From positions 1 to 64,000 of the forward strand of contig CADBCZ010000019.1 in NCBI GenBank assembly GCA_902793335.1: a stretch of 64,000 nucleotides of DNA, given 5' to 3'. The notes beneath the pieces were generated by a model, which searched no databases, was not told where the DNA came from, and worked only from the letters and a program-made list of their open reading frames with translations. Shown here piece after piece: positions 56,184 through 64,000 of the stretch (position 1 is the first letter of the stretch; every line of letters starts with the position of its first letter). Both the position numbers and the translations under genes were made by a program. The DNA comes from an uncultured Lachnospiraceae bacterium. Its GTDB lineage: Bacteria; Bacillota; Clostridia; Lachnospirales; Lachnospiraceae.

Positions 56184-57104
56184 TTACATCGGTACAACAT
56201 TATTCTCGTTTGAAACTGTACCGTATTTAAGTGCATCGTAAAGTGCTGCCTGAGCTGATCTCTTATATGGTCTTACAAAGAATACTGAAAGAAGACCCAT
56301 TGTGAACAATCCTGAAAGAATATCCCATCCAAGGAATGAAAGATCCAACACGAATGCATTCCATTTCTGACCGTCCATCATTCTCTTACTCTCTGCAAAT
56401 GCCTCTTCCTTAGTCATATCAGGGTTCTCTGCAAGGAGATAAGGAATCATTTTGTACTCATATGACTTGATGATACCAGGTATGATAAAAAGTAATGACC
56501 AGAGGAAAAGATATAAATCTCTAAAGAACATTACCTTAACACCGTTCTTATAGCTGTTATCAAAACCACTTGCTACATTTGCAACCTTTGCAGGTTCGCT
56601 TAAGTTCTTATAGAAGAACTTAGCACATCCGATTTCAACCGGGTTAAGTAAGAATGCATCAACTACCATTCCAATTGCTACTGCGATCAAAATTATTATT
56701 GTTACAACGATTACCATAACCACTACGAATGCAGCCATAGCTGAACGATCCATATCCTTAAATCTGTCAAAAACAAACTGTACTTCTTTATCTGCTTCCT
56801 CAGCATCCTTGATTGCTTCATTTATATCCTTGCCAAGTGCACTTTCATAAGCCGCCTTAACCTTGGCATCATCCGGATCATTCTCATCAAACAATTCTTC
56901 GTCTGTTGTCTCGTCTTTCTTGTCATCAGTTGTCTCATAAACCTTGTGATTATTGAAGTTGTTAAAATTGTAGTTTCCATGGTATCCGGCATATCCTGCG
57001 CCTCCCATGATAAACGAGAAGATTATTGCTACCAACACGCATCTCCAATAATTAGCCTGAAACTTTTCTTTTGCGATTCCCTTTAATTTTTTTCTATCCC
57101 ACAT
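56184..57104 (-). CDS. DUF975 family membrane protein
   Basis: 306 residues. KLKGIAKEKFQANYWRCVLV at the N-terminus, SEPAKVANVASGFDN and EAFAESKRMMDGQKWNAFVL are DUF975 hallmarks. About five helices; an acidic, Lys/Glu-rich stretch (50-110) lies between the first and second. AAAAAGGAGG precedes the ATG. The two-component system starts 21 bp downstream, so co-transcription is likely and the protein may be part of the same envelope response. Function unknown. Confidence 0.85.
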   Translation of the reverse strand: MWDRKKLKGIAKEKFQANYWRCVLVAIIFSFIMGGAGYAGYHGNYNFNNFNNHKVYETTDDKKDETTDEELFDENDPDDAKVKAAYESALGKDINEAIKDAEEADKEVQFVFDRFKDMDRSAMAAFVVVMVIVVTIIILIAVAIGMVVDAFLLNPVEIGCAKFFYKNLSEPAKVANVASGFDNSYKNGVKVMFFRDLYLFLWSLLFIIPGIIKSYEYKMIPYLLAENPDMTKEEAFAESKRMMDGQKWNAFVLDLSFLGWDILSGLFTMGLLSVFFVRPYKRSAQAALYDALKYGTVSNENNVVPM

Positions 57105-57294
57105 AATGATTCCTCCTTTTTAATAATTATTTATCTTGTATGGGGTATATGTTATATTGCAGTTCTAAATGTCAGATGCAATGTTGATAATTCTTATCTA
57201 GCGAACTGCTCTCTTACCTTTATGACCCTATCATACCAGAGGAATCTTACCGGTAAAATCGCTTAATCTTAACGTTACCTTAACGATCAATATA

Positions 57295-59085
57295 TTATTC
57301 TTCACTAACCTTAACTTCAATGCAAAGCTCATCCAACTGTTTCTTGTCAACGCCTGACGGTGCATCTGAAAGCAAGCAGCTTGCATCCTTAATCTTAGGG
57401 AATGCGATAACGTCACGAATCGACTCTGCACCTGTCATAAGCATAATCATTCTGTCAAGTCCAAATGCAAGTCCTGCATGAGGCGGTACACCATACTTAA
57501 ATGCTGTAAGCATGAAACCAAATCTGTCATTAGCATCCTCCTCACTTATTCCGAGAAGCTTAAACATTTTCTCCTGAATATCATCCTGATGAATACGGAC
57601 AGAACCACCACCAAGCTCGCAACCATTTAATACTATGTCATAAGCTTTAGCTCTTGCCTTACCCATATCTGTATCAAGAAGATCGATATCCTCCTCCATA
57701 GGCATTGTGAACGGATGATGCATAGCCTGATATCTCTCCTCCTCATCTGACCACTCAAATACAGGGAACTCAGTTACCCAGAGGAATCTGTAATCGTCTT
57801 TCTTTGTAAGTTCTAACTGTGAAGCCATCTCACATCTGAGTGCTCCAAGTACAGAGAATACTATCTTGTCTCTGTCTGCAGCAAAGAGAAGAAGGTCACC
57901 ATTCTCACCGTCAAGTGCAGAAACCAGGTTATTCATCTCCTCATCAGTCATGAATTTAGCAAAGGATGACTTAAATGAGCCGTCTTCACCGATTGCAATA
58001 TACGCAAGCCCCTTTGCACCATAGCCTTTTGCGAAATCAACAAGGGCATCAATCTTCTTACGAGGCATCGCTCCCTGTCCCTTAACATTGATACCTCGTA
58101 CAGAACCACCGTTTTCTATTGCACCTGTGAATACGCCAAAGCCACAATCTTTAACCACATCTGTAACATTTTTAAGTTCCATACCAAAACGGATATCCGG
58201 CTTATCCGAACCGAAACGCTCCATAGCTTCTGCCCAAGTCATTCTCTGGATAGGAAGCGGAACGTCAACGCCAATTGCCTCCTTGAATACTCTTGCAAGC
58301 AGTCTCTCGTTAACATCGAGCACGTCATCTATATCAACAAATGATAACTCCATATCTATCTGTGTAAACTCCGGCTGACGATCAGCACGTAGATCCTCGT
58401 CACGGAAACATTTTGCCACCTGATAATAGCGATCATAGCCTGAAGCCATAAGTAACTGTTTAAATATCTGAGGTGACTGAGGAAGTGCATAAAATGATCC
58501 CGGATGTACGCGGCTTGGAACAAGATAGTCTCTTGCTCCCTCAGGAGTTGACTTATTAAGAATAGGTGTCTCAATCTCTAAGAATCCCTCTTCAGCAAGG
58601 AAATTACGGATTATACTTACAACCTTACTTCTAAGTATAAGATTTCTCTGAAGGTCAGGTCTTCTAAGGTCTAAAGTTCTATACTTAAGACGGATTTCTT
58701 CCTTAGTCTTGGAATTCTCCTCGATTGGGAACGGAGGTGTCTCAGATTCTGAAAGTATTCTGATATCCTTAGCAATAATCTCTATATCACCTGTTGCAAG
58801 ATTCTTATTGATACCACCTGCACGCAATGAAACCTCACCTGTTATAGCTACAACAAACTCACTTCTTAGCTTCTCTGCCTTAGCAAAGCTCTCAGCTCCA
58901 CATTTATCCTCTTCAAAAATTATCTGAAGGATACCGCTTCGATCACGAAGGTCCACGAAAATAATTCCACCCTTGTTACGGCTTTTTTGCACCCAGCCCA
59001 TAACGGTTACTGTCTCATTAACATTCTTGTTACTAACTTCTGTACATCTGTGGGTTCTTTTTAAACCCTTCATTGTCTCTGCCAT
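57295..59085 (-). CDS. aspS: aspartyl-tRNA synthetase
   Basis: 596 residues, bacterial type with the GAD insertion. The anticodon-binding OB fold opens the chain (TVMGWVQKSRNKGGIIFVDL). Motif 2 is YYQVAKCFRDEDLRADRQPE and motif 3 is GLAFGLDRMIMLMTG. It attaches Asp to tRNA-Asp; organisms with the amidotransferase GatCAB may use it for tRNA-Asn too, which cannot be judged here. AAGGAG precedes the ATG. Single gene; no T-box seen upstream. Confidence 0.97.
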   Translation of the reverse strand: MAETMKGLKRTHRCTEVSNKNVNETVTVMGWVQKSRNKGGIIFVDLRDRSGILQIIFEEDKCGAESFAKAEKLRSEFVVAITGEVSLRAGGINKNLATGDIEIIAKDIRILSESETPPFPIEENSKTKEEIRLKYRTLDLRRPDLQRNLILRSKVVSIIRNFLAEEGFLEIETPILNKSTPEGARDYLVPSRVHPGSFYALPQSPQIFKQLLMASGYDRYYQVAKCFRDEDLRADRQPEFTQIDMELSFVDIDDVLDVNERLLARVFKEAIGVDVPLPIQRMTWAEAMERFGSDKPDIRFGMELKNVTDVVKDCGFGVFTGAIENGGSVRGINVKGQGAMPRKKIDALVDFAKGYGAKGLAYIAIGEDGSFKSSFAKFMTDEEMNNLVSALDGENGDLLLFAADRDKIVFSVLGALRCEMASQLELTKKDDYRFLWVTEFPVFEWSDEEERYQAMHHPFTMPMEEDIDLLDTDMGKARAKAYDIVLNGCELGGGSVRIHQDDIQEKMFKLLGISEEDANDRFGFMLTAFKYGVPPHAGLAFGLDRMIMLMTGAESIRDVIAFPKIKDASCLLSDAPSGVDKKQLDELCIEVKVSEE

Positions 59086-59130
59086 GATTTCTTATATCTC
59101 CTTATTATTTGTATTGGTTTTCTATAAAAA

Positions 59131-59162
59131 GACGCTGCTTACCTGATGTGGAAAACAGCGTC
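59131..59162 (-). terminator. terminator of the chemoreceptor gene
   Basis: GACGCTG (59131-59137) pairs with CAGCGTC (59156-59162); read on the minus strand a run of five T follows. It lies just before the aspS leader. Confidence 0.75.
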
Positions 59163-59194
59163 CGGATAGATCACTCCAATTATTGAATTACAGC

Positions 59195-60886
59195 CTATAC
59201 CGAATAAAAATCTGTAATATCTCTCAAATCCTCTGCAACACTATTCAAACCGGAAGCAATGTCACTAATATTAGAGGTATTGATACTAACCTGATCAATA
59301 CTTGCACTGGTCTCCTCAGCAGAAGCGGCATTCTGCTCTGAAATAGCTGAAAGGTTATATATAATCTCATTAAGCTTATCACATACTGCAGATACTTCAT
59401 CCGAACCTGCCTTAACAGATTCAACCTGTCGCTCTGTGTCCTCAATAGCGCTTATAAGCTCATTAAGACTCTTCTGTGATTTCTTAGATGTCTCTCCCTG
59501 TTTCTGCATCATCGCAGAAAGTTCTGAGACACTCTTAACAGCTTCCATCGTCTGTCTCTCGAGATTAAGCATGATTTCTTTGATAGTTCCCGCAGCTGTA
59601 TTAGACTGGTCCGAAAGACTGCTTATCTCTCCTGCTACAACTGCAAAGCCTCTTCCTGCCTCTCCCGCTCTCGCTGCCTCTATTGATGCATTCAGCGAGA
59701 GAAGATTGGTCTGAGATGCGATATCATTAATTTCCTCAGCCGCATTATTAACATCATCCACCGCTTTCTTTACAGTGTGCATCTTTTCATCTATATCCTT
59801 AAGCTTATTAATGGACTCGTCTGTTCCTCTGATAAGTACATCAAAGTCTTCAACAACCTTTCGACTGCCACTGTTCATTATATCTGTAGCCTGTTGTGTA
59901 CTTTCTACAGATGAATTGATATTTCCAAGAGTATTCATAACATTAGAAACCGATTCTGCTGCTGTCTGAACATCCTGTGCCATAGAGCTTGCTCCGTTGG
60001 CAATCTCTTCAACCGCTCTGGAAAGATTCTCTATGTTATCCGCATTCTCGGTAGAAGTTGTTTCCATATTACTACCCTGTGCCAAAATATCACCAGTACG
60101 TCCTATTATACTGGTTATAGATGATTTCAGCTGACCTGCAAGGCGCTGTGCACTTTCTATCAGAACAGCAGTTTCCCGTATATGGGTTGTTGCTTTGACA
60201 TCAACGTTAACAGAACCATTAGAAAGACGTTCCATACCCTTTGCTATCTCACTGATTGGATCAGCAATCTTTTTTCCTAACATTAACGCGATTATGGTAA
60301 ATACAGCACCTAGTATCAATCCTATACCCACTATCGCAAGGTACATATGACGTTCATCCGAATGAACATCATCTGCCTGCTTTCCGGCAAATGTCATACC
60401 CACAACATTCCCATCAGATCCAAGCAATGGTTCATAATACACATAATACGACTCCCCATTAATTACAACACCATCACCGTAGTAGTCCTTTTTACCAGAG
60501 ACCTGCTTCCATATCTTCGGATCCGCCTGCGTTCCTTCAATTCTATCACCCTTATCATCACGTATAGAAGTCATAAATCTTGTATCACCTCTAAAAATCG
60601 TGAGAAAAACTCCGGTCTCTTTAGTAATCCCATCGATATATGCTTCAGGGTTATATTCAAGGAAGCCATCCACAAGATCATTATCATTGATAAGATCATA
60701 CTCATAATATCCTCTAAGTCCCTGCGATGCCACTTTAAGCTCATCCCTAATATTCTTTTCAACGTTGTTAGTCATAAGATTCGCCGAGAAAACCGCCATT
60801 GTAATTACAGCAACAACCATAGGAATCATAGCAAACATTATCAGCATCGGCTTCATTCCAAGCATCTTATTATTCTTTGAATCCAT
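59195..60886 (-). CDS. methyl-accepting chemotaxis protein with Cache-type sensor
   Basis: 563 residues from the ATG at 60886 (GGGGGCGG upstream); a start 21 bases earlier covers that site. Helix 1 at about 11-33, an extracellular single-Cache-like domain ([40 protein letters not shown]), helix 2 near 185-207, HAMP, then the conserved signalling hairpin with [20 protein letters not shown]. No other chemotaxis gene is in the window. Ligand unknown. It implies a flagellated or at least chemosensory organism. Confidence 0.92.
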   Translation of the reverse strand: MDSKNNKMLGMKPMLIMFAMIPMVVAVITMAVFSANLMTNNVEKNIRDELKVASQGLRGYYEYDLINDNDLVDGFLEYNPEAYIDGITKETGVFLTIFRGDTRFMTSIRDDKGDRIEGTQADPKIWKQVSGKKDYYGDGVVINGESYYVYYEPLLGSDGNVVGMTFAGKQADDVHSDERHMYLAIVGIGLILGAVFTIIALMLGKKIADPISEIAKGMERLSNGSVNVDVKATTHIRETAVLIESAQRLAGQLKSSITSIIGRTGDILAQGSNMETTSTENADNIENLSRAVEEIANGASSMAQDVQTAAESVSNVMNTLGNINSSVESTQQATDIMNSGSRKVVEDFDVLIRGTDESINKLKDIDEKMHTVKKAVDDVNNAAEEINDIASQTNLLSLNASIEAARAGEAGRGFAVVAGEISSLSDQSNTAAGTIKEIMLNLERQTMEAVKSVSELSAMMQKQGETSKKSQKSLNELISAIEDTERQVESVKAGSDEVSAVCDKLNEIIYNLSAISEQNAASAEETSASIDQVSINTSNISDIASGLNSVAEDLRDITDFYSV

Positions 60887-61124
60887 TACACCGCCCCCAT
60901 CCAGCATTTAATATTAACACAGCCCCTCACCTTCGATTTTAACAGATATTGAAATTACTCGAAAACTCTGCTGTGCCATACACAATATTATAACGCATAA
61001 ATACTATAATTACAATATTTTATTGCTTTTCAATCAAGATTACTCTTCCGGTTCGGCAGCTTTTGTTGTCCGTTTCTTTTTATAGCAACTCCATTAAAGT
61101 TCCTACCAATTTTAGCAATAATAC

Positions 61125-62204
61125 TTACCGGTTTGACTGCCCGGTTGTAATATCCTTCTTTGAACTTAAAGATCTGATATAATCTTCAATCTTTCCGTCA
61201 TTAAGCTCTTCACCGATAACTATGATTACCTCCTGCCCTTTATCGGTGTGAGTAATCTCAACATGCTCATACGTTGCATTTATCTGTATATACCTATCCG
61301 ATTTCGTCTCAACTTCGCTATTTGACATTTCTGACACTTTATCATCGGCAGGCGTTTTGTTATCATCAATAGGTACAAAGCCTTTTACACGATATACATT
61401 TCCATAGCTCTTATCAGAAAACAAGCCCATAGCCATTTTCTCAAGCTCATCCTCTGTCATTTTTACATGATAATAGAATAACGACTTGTAGCCGTTATCC
61501 TCTGTAACATGTAATTTAATATGATCCTCAGGAACATAACCGCAATTCTCTATCCGGTCAAAATCATCTGTGGTTAAATTCTGCCATGGTTTAATTATAA
61601 CATCACGAGAGACCCTATCATATCTCCTATCACATTTAAACCTCTCCAACGCACGATTCATATGTTCAATAACGCAGTTTGCATCATCTTTCGATGATTC
61701 TGTCACCCGTGTATCATCTCCAACTTTCGAAAACACAACCATTCCCGCTTCCGCAATCTGGGAAACAAGAAGGTAATCCGACTCCTTAGAAAGCACATCA
61801 GAAAGCCCCGAATCCACAATTGCAATAACATTACCAATCTCATAGAATCTGTCTAACGGCTCCTCATAGAGAATGTCGAAGAATTCATCCACATCATAGA
61901 TTCCCGACGGCTCCACAATTACACGATCGTACTTTCCATCATTTATACCGTCCATACCCATTGCGATAAGCTTTGTCTTAAATCTTCTTCTATGACAGTC
62001 AGGATCGGCAGCAACTACCATCTCCATACCACACTCATCGCCAAACTCTTCGTGAAGCAACATCATATCAACATTGATAGCACCATAGTCATTCTCTATA
62101 ATGCCGATTTTCTCTCCTTTATCAAGCAAATATCTTACATATTTTTTTATAAATGTAGTTTTTCCGGAGCCTAAGAATCCGGTAATCAGGTCAACTTTAA
62201 TCAT
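61125..62204 (-). CDS. CobW/COG0523-type GTPase without CxCC motif
   Basis: 359 residues. Walker A GFLGSGKTT at 9-17, IIENDYGAINVDM (switch region), EPSGIYDVDEFFD (Walker B/Mg) and a CobW C-terminal domain (FYYHVKMTEDELEKMAMGLF). COG0523 metallochaperones carry a CxCC metal motif near residue 70; here the segment reads AADPDCHRRRF with one Cys. So it belongs to the fold but may not carry metal in the usual way. It is isolated from cobalamin and urease genes; partner unknown. Confidence 0.85.
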   Translation of the reverse strand: MIKVDLITGFLGSGKTTFIKKYVRYLLDKGEKIGIIENDYGAINVDMMLLHEEFGDECGMEMVVAADPDCHRRRFKTKLIAMGMDGINDGKYDRVIVEPSGIYDVDEFFDILYEEPLDRFYEIGNVIAIVDSGLSDVLSKESDYLLVSQIAEAGMVVFSKVGDDTRVTESSKDDANCVIEHMNRALERFKCDRRYDRVSRDVIIKPWQNLTTDDFDRIENCGYVPEDHIKLHVTEDNGYKSLFYYHVKMTEDELEKMAMGLFSDKSYGNVYRVKGFVPIDDNKTPADDKVSEMSNSEVETKSDRYIQINATYEHVEITHTDKGQEVIIVIGEELNDGKIEDYIRSLSSKKDITTGQSNR

Positions 62205-62271
62205 AGTTCTTTACTTATCCACATCATTTAAAACTTGTTATTCTCTTCTTTATTAACTGAATCAATAATCA

Positions 62272-62960
62272 TTAAGATAAAACTTCCGCCCTAACATCTA
62301 TTATATCTTTCAAACGCTCTTTCATTTCATCCGAAACGTACGAAATATCAATAACATCCTTAAATATTTTTTTATACTTCAGCATTTGTTTTATCATACC
62401 ATAAGCTACTTTCTCTCGTATTTCAAGATTACTTGCAAGTGCAATAAAGTCATTCTTTTTTAGATTGCTCTTTTTGCCATTTAAAGTTAATGCCATTTGC
62501 TCTTTATCTTCCGGCATTATAACATTTACCGGCAACATATCATATGCAGCTGAAAGACTGTATATTCTATTGCCCGGTCCTTCCTCTATAAGAGAAAAAT
62601 TCTTCAGATGCATATCAGAATTACCAGTTAAAAAGCAAAACAACAACCTATAATAAAACTCTGTCATATCCAATCCAATATTTTTAGAATATTTTCTAAT
62701 CACTTTTCCACAACTTTCATACGAACTACGATACTTGTCAGCTGTCATTCTTCCGGATAATTGGCAAAAATCCTCCATTGCATATAATCTACCCTCATAT
62801 CTGTCAATTCTTTTCGTTATATATGCATATTTCCCATCTAAGAATACTAACGCATTAGGAACTACTTTGATACCTGCAATATCAGCCATCTTCATTAACA
62901 AAAACTCAGACTCCGGAAGAAATGCAAAATCATCCGATTGAGGCTTTAAGATATAACCTG
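62272..62960 (-). pseudogene. HipT/HipA-type kinase, N-terminus deleted
   Basis: The frame is open upstream of its first ATG (62901) and reads TGYILKPQSDDFAFLPESEF, the HipA core with the kinase Lys, so the true gene began earlier. Catalytic loop NSDMHLKNFSLI and metal site AYDMLPV are intact. Missing are the N-terminal zinc-like segment and ATP-binding region of HipT. At about 62957 the homology passes directly into the end of the hipS-like gene in another frame. This is the product of one deletion. Residues 1-209 from 62901 might still be made but would lack part of the ATP site. Confidence 0.72.
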
Positions 62961-63211
62961 TCCTTGCCGTCTATCTTCCAATTTTTCTCCACCACGCCAA
63001 GCAACCATCCTTCCGGAATCAGACCGTCAAAAAATGGAAACAGGGTATTTGATTGGTATATCTCATGACTTAGTGGCAATGTCAAACTCACAGGTACTGA
63101 GTCCTTTCTATCCAAATATTCCTCGATATAGGAAAACTCGTAACCATAATCTGTTTCTCTGATTATTCCAGCATTTAGATTTTGTACAAAAACCTTTGCC
63201 ACTCTGCCCAT
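62930..63211 (-). pseudogene. HipS-like (HipA N-subdomain) protein, C-terminus lost
   Basis: About 93 residues from the ATG at 63211 (MGRVAKVFVQNLNAGIIRET), with GGAGTG before it. SLTLPLSHEIYQSNTLFPFF and LIPEGWLLGVVEKNWKID match HipS and the first domain of HipA. After KIDGKDR the family continues with about 20 residues ending in a glycine-rich sheet; here the frame runs into kinase DNA in the wrong register and stops. Start is 2 bp after the hipB stop, so translation is coupled. In the E. coli HipBST system HipS is the antitoxin. Confidence 0.72.
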
Positions 63212-63212
63212 A

Positions 63213-63422
63213 TCACGTATCACTCCTATCAATTTTTCCCGGAACAGTCTCCATCCCAAACATCTCCAGTGCCTGATTAACTTTGTCAAGACGAACAGTC
63301 TCCTTCCCCTGCTCTAGCTCCCTGACAAACCTCAATCCCAAACCAGATCTTAATGCAAACTCTTCCTGTGTAAGTCCCGCTTTCTTTCTTTCAATTTTTA
63401 TAAATTCGGCTATTTTATTCAT
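63213..63422 (-). CDS. hipB: HipB-type XRE DNA-binding protein
   Basis: 69 residues. Helix-turn-helix GLTQEEFALRSGLGLRFVRE and QGKETVRLDKVNQALEMFG match HipB. The gene has no ribosome site; the -10 box ends 6 bases before the ATG, so the message would be leaderless or nearly so. It heads hipB-hipS-hipT and is the only complete gene of the three. Three TATACC-type operators lie upstream. It likely represses its own operon still. Confidence 0.85.
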   Translation of the reverse strand: MNKIAEFIKIERKKAGLTQEEFALRSGLGLRFVRELEQGKETVRLDKVNQALEMFGMETVPGKIDRSDT

Positions 63423-63428
63423 ATAAAC

Positions 63429-63531
63429 ATTATATACCCGATAAGGTATAATATCAACATTAGTTTTCGATATTATACCTTATCGGGTATATTGCCCAAT
63501 CAATATATCATTTTATACCCTAAAGGGTATA
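63429..63531 (-). promoter_or_regulatory. hipB promoter with three evenly spaced operators
   Basis: Operators TATACCcgataaGGTATA (63433-63450), its inverse (63474-63491) and TATACCctaaaGGGTATA-like (63514-63531) start 41 and 40 bp apart, about four helical turns. The first two are embedded in a perfect 24-bp inverted repeat (63432-63455 and 63469-63492). On the minus strand TTGATA (63457-63452) and TATAAT (63434-63429) have a 17-bp spacer that is filled by the first operator. Confidence 0.8.
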
Positions 63532-63537
63532 AACTTT

Positions 63538-63999
63538 TTACATCCTGTCTACAAAAAACTCCTTAAACTCTGTGTAGCCTTCTTTTTCTAACTGTTCCTT
63601 CTGGAACTTCTTGTTCTTCTTCATGATAGCAATATTGACCTGTGTACCGTTCTCACGCATTTCCTTAGCCTCACGAAGCACCTCTAACATCTTCTCGGTC
63701 GGCATATTCTTCTCAATAAGATATGCAACCTTGTCACCACCACCCGGAACCTGATAATCTCTCTCAAGCAGAAGCATTACGATTCTCTCAAAACCTATAG
63801 AGAAACCACACGCAGGGGTATTCTGTCCTGTAAATTTACCAATCATCTCATCATAACGTCCGCCGCCGCCGACAGATCCGCCGTACTCATCCATTGAAAT
63901 CTCAAATATCGGTCCGGTATAGTAGCTCATACCGCGAACCAGCGTAGGATCAAACGCTATTTTGAAGTCTGCAGATTTGACAGCATCAACACTTGCCAT
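63538..63999 (-). CDS. hisS: histidyl-tRNA synthetase, C-terminal part (gene continues beyond window)
   Basis: The last 153 residues are visible; the apparent ATG at 63999 is internal because the frame continues at the edge. FDPTLVRGMSYYTGPIFEIS is the histidine-A motif, CGFSIGFERIVMLLLE is motif 3, and the end is the anticodon-binding domain (VNIAIMKKNKKFQKEQLEKE). The stop lies 7 bp from the outermost hipB operator. It charges tRNA-His. Confidence 0.92.
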   Translation of the reverse strand: MASVDAVKSADFKIAFDPTLVRGMSYYTGPIFEISMDEYGGSVGGGGRYDEMIGKFTGQNTPACGFSIGFERIVMLLLERDYQVPGGGDKVAYLIEKNMPTEKMLEVLREAKEMRENGTQVNIAIMKKNKKFQKEQLEKEGYTEFKEFFVDRM

Positions 64000-64000
64000 G

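Noticed and set aside
1..64000. tRNA or rRNA genes
   Set aside because: No cloverleaf-type sequences with conserved TTCGAATC arms or rRNA segments were recognised by eye; a covariance search would settle it.

Overview
The window looks like chromosome of a low-GC anaerobic Firmicute, most likely a Lachnospiraceae-type clostridium. The evidence is Firmicutes-type Shine-Dalgarno sites (GGAGG), a short ProS of the archaeal/eukaryal-like type, PyrB with a zinc PyrI, a fused PotC-PotD polyamine transporter, an FeFe-hydrogenase-like protein and many class-specific membrane proteins. No rRNA, tRNA or CRISPR array was seen.

Layout. 1-4641 is the end of an integrated element: a RhuM fragment, an XRE regulator with a 5-residue glycine repeat, a CPBP protease and a large serine recombinase with no normal start. 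4671-5952 is a PD-(D/E)XK nuclease gene held between two identical 91-bp direct repeats. 6093-10694 (minus) is the potA-potB-potCD polyamine uptake operon. It is separated from proS by a 641-bp gene-free element with perfect 15-bp terminal inverted repeats and two long internal hairpins. 11364-27672 is mainly core: proS, an RluA-type pseudouridine synthase, an orphan degenerate response regulator, murA, pyrB-pyrI, an ornithine-carbamoyltransferase-like enzyme, a MerR regulator, a wall-binding CHAP-like protein, uvrA, a nitroreductase and uvrB.

27739-31028 is accessory: AbiEi with a truncated AbiEii, a CPBP protease and an sdpR-sdpI pair with a clear operator array. 31188-38291 holds a cytidylate-kinase-like protein with an ArsB/NhaD-type transporter, a ferredoxin-FeFe hydrogenase-GGDEF fusion, a biotin-dependent carboxyltransferase and a double zinc-ribbon membrane protein. 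39041-43539 holds higBA, a phenylacetate-CoA ligase, a LacI regulator and a MATE pump; a diverged duplicate of the ligase 5' end lies beyond the pump. 43640-48937 is a visibly AT-rich island: an AgrC/AgrA-like two-component system, an LytTR-type site and promoter, and a three-gene ABC transporter preceded by a broken exporter.

49136-53666 (plus) is a large extracytoplasmic sensor with an HD-GYP c-di-GMP phosphodiesterase, followed closely by a YfcC-type transporter. 54080-62204 holds a second two-component system, a DUF975 protein, aspS, a chemoreceptor and a CobW-like GTPase. The right end carries a deleted HipB-HipS-HipT locus behind evenly spaced operators, then the 3' end of hisS.

Themes are defence and toxin remnants in several states of decay (AbiE, HigBA, HipBST, RhuM, Sdp), two c-di-GMP proteins of opposite activity, and long palindromic intergenic elements present in at least three related copies. 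All family assignments come from reading motifs; no database search was run.
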